A stretch of DNA of 7,045 bases from Lachnospiraceae bacterium (GTDB lineage: Bacteria > Bacillota > Clostridia > Lachnospirales > Lachnospiraceae): the NCBI GenBank assembly GCA_014804495.1, contig JAAUZS010000074.1, positions 27,797-34,841 on the forward strand, in the 5' to 3' direction. Below the pieces are notes generated by a model, which had not been told where the DNA came from, ran no database searches, and saw only the letters and a list, made by a program, of their open reading frames with translations. This document shows positions 4,241 to 7,045 of this stretch, piece after piece; position 1 is the stretch's first letter; each line of letters starts with the position of its first letter. The translations under genes and the position numbers were made by a program.

Positions 4241-6316
4241 CTAACGTTCTACTATATTAAAATCCCACCCCTTCAGGGCTATACTGTCTCCATCTTTTAT
4301 ATTCTCTCCCTGCATCAGCAAGACCCCGTCTTTTCCATGATAAGTAATCGTCTTCTCATCATCCGAATAATTAAAGAAGTAGATAACCTCTTTACCGAAA
4401 TCATTTATCCCACGTTTAATGATAATCGGGAATTGTTCCTGTATAAGCGGAATACCAGCCTCTTTAAAGAGATAGATAATCAGGTCTTGTAGACTGGAAT
4501 GGTCAAAATAGCAGCCTAAGTAGGCGGCAGTGCCTTTGCCGTAGTGGTTGTACGTGATGGCGGCATACTTACCCCAGTGAGGGTGCTTATACGTAGCCAG
4601 AGTACCGGCAGTGGACGGCTGCAGCAGTTCCATCCAATAGTGAACGGAGGGAACGGTATTGTCTGCTGTCACTTTTGCGTCATCCATGTTTTTTGCGGAA
4701 GGAGACATTTTAGATGCACCGGTATTTCCGGACAAATCGGTAAATGTCAAATCCTTAAGCCCGACATTGACCGCATCAGTAAACTGATCATACGTCATCC
4801 CGAACACATCTGTCAGTCCATGCGGTTGGTCATCATGGTATATTTTTAACATCTTGTCGGCAAATGCGGTTTTAAATGTGGATATGAGGTGTCCTCCGTT
4901 TTCCACATAAGAACGCAAGGCATCGACAAGTGTGTCAGAGACACTGTACAGAGCGGGCGTAATAAGCAGTGAGTACTGACTAAATAGGTCAGTATCAGTA
5001 TCGCTTAAGACATCACATTCGATATTTATCCGGTATAAAGCGTCATAGAGCCATCTGACTATATCGTTGTATTTAAGTTTTTCATGAATACCGAACCATT
5101 GCAGGGCGGTGAGAGCTTCATTGGAAAGCACCATAGCAACCTGAGCCTTCTTTTTGAGGTTTTTCAGATGCTCTCCGTACTGTGCGAATTCCGCGCCAAT
5201 CCGGCAGACTTCCCTGTATGTTTCGTTTTCCTTTAAATTATGGCTTAATATTCCTTTCCAGTAGGATTCAATCGCATTGTGGATAGAGTGCCAGTGCCAG
5301 TACATTACCGAATTGGAGCCGGAAGCAATGTGGCTGAAAGCCTGCAGCCTTAATTGACCGGGATAGTTAAGCCAGCCGTGATTGCCCTGTGCTTCTGTTT
5401 CCAGTATCAGATAATTATCCTTTTTGACAGAACGTGCGATTGCTCCGCCTATGGATATCTCAGTGCCGGTCAAATCCTGTGCGGAAGGATGGTATATATC
5501 AAATCCAGCCACACTTAAAGGTTTAGCGGCTTCCCATTGATTGACCTCCGGCTGCAGTCCGAAAGAGAATCCGCGCCAGTCATAGTCGAAGTTTTGTGTG
5601 ATGAACTGGTCGGGACGGGCATATTCTTTGACGATGGCGCATTGCCATGCAAGAAAATCCGTCACAAGCTTTCGCTGGAATTTCCGGTATTCTGCGCCGA
5701 GGCTTCCGTTAATCGTACCTCTGATATCGGGAAAATCTTCCCATGCATTAATACGGTTGCTCCAATAATCCAGCCCCAGCTCGTGATTGAGCGCATTTAA
5801 GTCATTATGAAAGATTTCCTTCATGTATTCCACAAACTTTGCCTGGGCATAAGTGCTGCAGGTGTCATATGATTTTGTTTCGTTGTCAAGCTGAAAGCCG
5901 ATTACATGCTTATAAGGAGCCACTTCTTCCATAAGTCTGCGGATGATGATTTCTGCATGTTTAAGATACATGGGATTGACGATATCCATATTCTGCCTGC
6001 GCCCGTAACGCTCCGTCGCGCCATGAGTCTGTGTGATGACATCGGGATATTTAGCAGCAAGCCACGTAGGAATGGCATATGTAGGAGTTCCTACGATTAC
6101 GCTGATTCCGTGTTTTTCCGATGCCTGCAGCATACGGTGAAGATGCGTAAAGTCAAACACTCCTTCCTGCGGTTCCCATGTGCTCCATGTGGATTCGGCG
6201 ATACGGATTACATTGATATGGGCTTTTTCCATCATTTCCATGTCGGTTTCGATTCTGTCGTAAGGCAGATATTCGTCATAATATGCCGCCCCGAATAAAA
6301 GTTTGTCTGTTTTCAT
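4241..6316 (-). CDS. GH42 beta-galactosidase, cytoplasmic
   Basis: A 691-residue protein of full GH42 length. It hydrolyses terminal beta-galactosides, in gut Firmicutes often short galacto-oligosaccharides from galactan. The N-terminal TIM barrel (about 8-385) opens with FGAAYYDEYLPYDRIETDMEMM and includes RIAESTWSTWEPQEG (38-52). The acid/base is Glu146 in FQLDNETKSY. The nucleophile is most likely Glu306 in LILETEAQGNHGW, by analogy with the ME(T/Q)Q segment of other GH42 enzymes. A flavodoxin-like trimerisation domain (about 393-620) and a small C-terminal beta domain (about 630-690, FGKEVIYFFNYSDDEKTI) follow. The zinc-binding cysteine cluster of some GH42 enzymes is not evident. There is no signal peptide. 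The start is set by AGGAGGTCAA just before the ATG. It stands alone on this strand in the window. The truncated glycanase at the left edge could supply its substrate. Whether the galactose linkage is beta-1,4 cannot be read from sequence. Confidence 0.95.
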   Translation of the reverse strand: MKTDKLLFGAAYYDEYLPYDRIETDMEMMEKAHINVIRIAESTWSTWEPQEGVFDFTHLHRMLQASEKHGISVIVGTPTYAIPTWLAAKYPDVITQTHGATERYGRRQNMDIVNPMYLKHAEIIIRRLMEEVAPYKHVIGFQLDNETKSYDTCSTYAQAKFVEYMKEIFHNDLNALNHELGLDYWSNRINAWEDFPDIRGTINGSLGAEYRKFQRKLVTDFLAWQCAIVKEYARPDQFITQNFDYDWRGFSFGLQPEVNQWEAAKPLSVAGFDIYHPSAQDLTGTEISIGGAIARSVKKDNYLILETEAQGNHGWLNYPGQLRLQAFSHIASGSNSVMYWHWHSIHNAIESYWKGILSHNLKENETYREVCRIGAEFAQYGEHLKNLKKKAQVAMVLSNEALTALQWFGIHEKLKYNDIVRWLYDALYRINIECDVLSDTDTDLFSQYSLLITPALYSVSDTLVDALRSYVENGGHLISTFKTAFADKMLKIYHDDQPHGLTDVFGMTYDQFTDAVNVGLKDLTFTDLSGNTGASKMSPSAKNMDDAKVTADNTVPSVHYWMELLQPSTAGTLATYKHPHWGKYAAITYNHYGKGTAAYLGCYFDHSSLQDLIIYLFKEAGIPLIQEQFPIIIKRGINDFGKEVIYFFNYSDDEKTITYHGKDGVLLMQGENIKDGDSIALKGWDFNIVER

Positions 6317-6419
6317 TTGACCTCCTGATTGTGTATTTTAGTGGTAAGTTCTGAGTATTAAAAGGTGATTTTATAAGCTGTGATGGCAGATTGCGTAAAA
6401 TGTTCACTCGTGCCTGACT

Positions 6420-6448
6420 TCGGAATATGGATTTTCTAAATATTCCGG
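6420..6448 (-). other. Hairpin in the GH42 mRNA leader
   Basis: CGGAATAT (6421-6428) pairs perfectly with ATATTCCG (6440-6447) around an 11-nt loop, with one further wobble pair outside. It lies in the presumed 160-nt 5' leader of the GH42 gene, over 100 nt before the start codon. No T-run follows on the minus strand, so it is not a terminator. It could be a stabilising stem or an operator. I could not match the leader to a known riboswitch. Confidence 0.45.
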
Positions 6449-6485
6449 TTAAGTTGTGAAAGACGGACGCAACCGCCCGCCGAGG

Positions 6486-6514
6486 TTTATATTGAAGCGT
6501 CTTTTTATTTCCAA
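6486..6514 (-). promoter_or_regulatory. Candidate promoter of the GH42 gene
   Basis: On the minus strand TTGGAA (6514-6509) is followed after exactly 17 bp by TATAAA (6491-6486). Transcription would begin near 6479, giving a leader of about 160 nt. The inverted repeat at 6521-6606 lies immediately upstream of the -35 box, where an activator or looping repressor would bind. Both boxes are imperfect. Confidence 0.5.
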
Positions 6515-6520
6515 AATGTA

Positions 6521-6606
6521 GTTGTACAAAATATACAATTCCATAAGCAGGTACTGTGAAGCCGCAGCGCAAGCGTGCCTGCGTTGGATTGTATATTTTG
6601 TACAAC
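6521..6606. repeat. 19-bp inverted repeat enclosing an inner stem, upstream of the GH42 promoter
   Basis: GTTGTACAAAATATACAAT (6521-6539) is perfectly inverted at 6588-6606. On nearly the same axis GCAGGTAC (6547-6554) pairs with GTGCCTGC (6575-6582) with one wobble, so the whole 86 bp can fold as one stem. Each arm is itself a partial palindrome, TTGTA-N7-TACAA, like a dimeric operator. The two candidate sites are 67 bp apart centre to centre. ATTGTATATT from the right arm recurs at 6686-6695. It may be a pair of regulator sites for GH42, or a small palindromic repeat element. Confidence 0.7.
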
Positions 6607-6702
6607 GGCCGTATTGATAAACATAGTTTTGTCAATTCCTAATACACTCCGGCATGAACATTTTCTATAAATTTTCCCCCATCAAATTGTATATTAAAAC
6701 TA

Positions 6703-6731
6703 TTGAAGTAGAACAAATCCTCTGTTATTAT
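6703..6731 (+). promoter_or_regulatory. Candidate promoter of the right-edge gene
   Basis: TTGAAG (6703-6708), a 17-bp spacer and TATTAT (6726-6731). A transcript starting near 6738 would carry the whole palindromic repeat copy 2 in a leader of about 200 nt before the ATG at 6942. An alternative is TATAAT at 6870-6875, at the right end of the repeat, but its -35 match is poor. Confidence 0.45.
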
Positions 6732-6743
6732 ATCATATAGCTG

Positions 6744-6879
6744 GATAATTGCGAAACTATATTTCAATAACCAGAACTTGAATTAAATAAACAAAATGGG
6801 GCGTCTCTGCTCCGCAATGAGCCCCATTTTGTTTATTTAATTCAAGTTCGTCACCATAGATATTAGTTTTATAATTATC
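6744..6879 (+). repeat. Long palindromic repeat element, copy 2 (full length)
   Basis: The inner stem 6774-6802 pairs perfectly with 6821-6849 (29 bp) around an 18-nt loop. On the identical axis the ends GATAATT (6744-6750) and AATTATC (6873-6879) are perfect inverted repeats, and AAACTA (6754-6759) pairs with TAGTTT (6864-6869). The element is therefore one symmetric 136-bp palindrome with an asymmetric-sequence internal loop (about 6764-6773 against 6850-6859). The loop differs from copy 1 by a single base (T1658/C6813). Stem differences from copy 1 are matched on both arms. It contains no ORF. Confidence 0.9.
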
Positions 6880-6941
6880 TTATATATCAATCAGAATTTA
6901 TTGAAATCCAATTAAATTAATCAAATAAGAAGGAGGGCAAC

Positions 6942-7045
6942 ATGGAGAACAGGTTTGTTGTAAACATCATTCATCGTCCGGAGATGGTTCCTGAATATGC
7001 CGAGAAGGTGACCGGACATGGTAAGGAAGAGGATATCGGCAGAAA
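6942..7045 (+). CDS. Start of an unrecognised protein-coding gene (3' truncated)
   Basis: The frame opens with ATG at 6942, preceded by AAGGAGGG (6930-6937) at a good spacing, and stays open to the window edge for 34 codons. The visible N-terminus reads MENRFVVNIIHRPEMV and continues PEYAEKVTGHGKEEDIGR. It has no signal peptide or membrane segment, so it is probably cytoplasmic. I do not recognise the family from so few residues. It is divergent from the GH42 gene, 625 bp away, with palindromic repeat copy 2 in between. Confidence 0.8.
   Translation, partial: MENRFVVNIIHRPEMVPEYAEKVTGHGKEEDIGR

Noticed and set aside
6317..6480. Riboswitch in the GH42 leader
   Set aside because: Only one simple hairpin is evident, and I could not match a known aptamer core or an expression platform.
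6276..6635. 119-codon ORF on the minus strand overlapping the start of the GH42 gene
   Set aside because: It runs through the 19-bp inverted repeat, the candidate promoter and the GH42 leader, has basic low-complexity sequence with no family resemblance, and overlaps the well-supported GH42 start.
1601..6879. CRISPR array from the repeated hairpin sequences
   Set aside because: There are only two copies, 5 kb apart, with no regular spacers and no cas genes.

Overview
The window looks like a low-to-moderate GC Firmicutes chromosome, most likely a gut Lachnospiraceae (Clostridia). This is inferred from the strong AGGAGG ribosome sites, the sigma-A promoter spacing, the beta-galactoside-degrading genes and the style of the GPx, OhrR and flavodoxin proteins. 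No taxonomic search was possible.

Layout. (1) 1-315 (+): the 3' end of a secreted carbohydrate-active enzyme, possibly a GH53-type galactanase with a C-terminal beta-sandwich module, closed by an intrinsic terminator at 363-398. (2) 364-1725: an AT-rich accessory unit with a divergent XRE-family regulator (-) and a class I SAM-dependent methyltransferase (+). It is bracketed by imperfect 37-bp inverted repeats with a perfect 24-bp core (340-363 and 1726-1749). (3) 1528-1887, no gene: holds a long palindromic repeat (copy 1, about 1601-1719), the right-hand 37-bp repeat, and a near-consensus promoter overlain by an 11-2-11 palindromic operator. I see no clear function in 1528-1600. (4) 1888-4133 (+): a peroxide-defence operon with a Cys-type glutathione peroxidase homologue, a second GPx fused to a TIGR03905/TSCPD-type Cys-rich domain, a short flavodoxin that overlaps it by 4 bp, and an OhrR-type MarR regulator. 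A stem at 4163-4214 separates it from the next, convergent gene. (5) 4241-6316 (-): a complete cytoplasmic GH42 beta-galactosidase. (6) 6317-6941, no gene: the GH42 leader with a hairpin, a candidate GH42 promoter, a 19-bp inverted repeat upstream of it, a candidate rightward promoter, and palindromic repeat copy 2. (7) 6942-7045 (+): the start of a gene that runs off the window and that I do not recognise.

How the parts work together. The GPx/GPx-TSCPD/flavodoxin/OhrR genes read as one self-regulated thiol-peroxidase unit. A Cys-based repressor probably binds the palindrome over the promoter and is released when oxidised. The GPx enzymes carry the 2-Cys (thioredoxin-type) cysteines rather than selenocysteine. 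The flavodoxin and the TSCPD domain may supply or relay reducing equivalents, which is inference. GH42 and the truncated left-edge enzyme fit a pathway in which galactan or another galactoside is cut outside the cell and the oligomers are hydrolysed inside. The two palindromic repeats share a loop sequence and have compensatory stem changes, and they flank the 5-kb peroxidase/GH42 block as direct copies.
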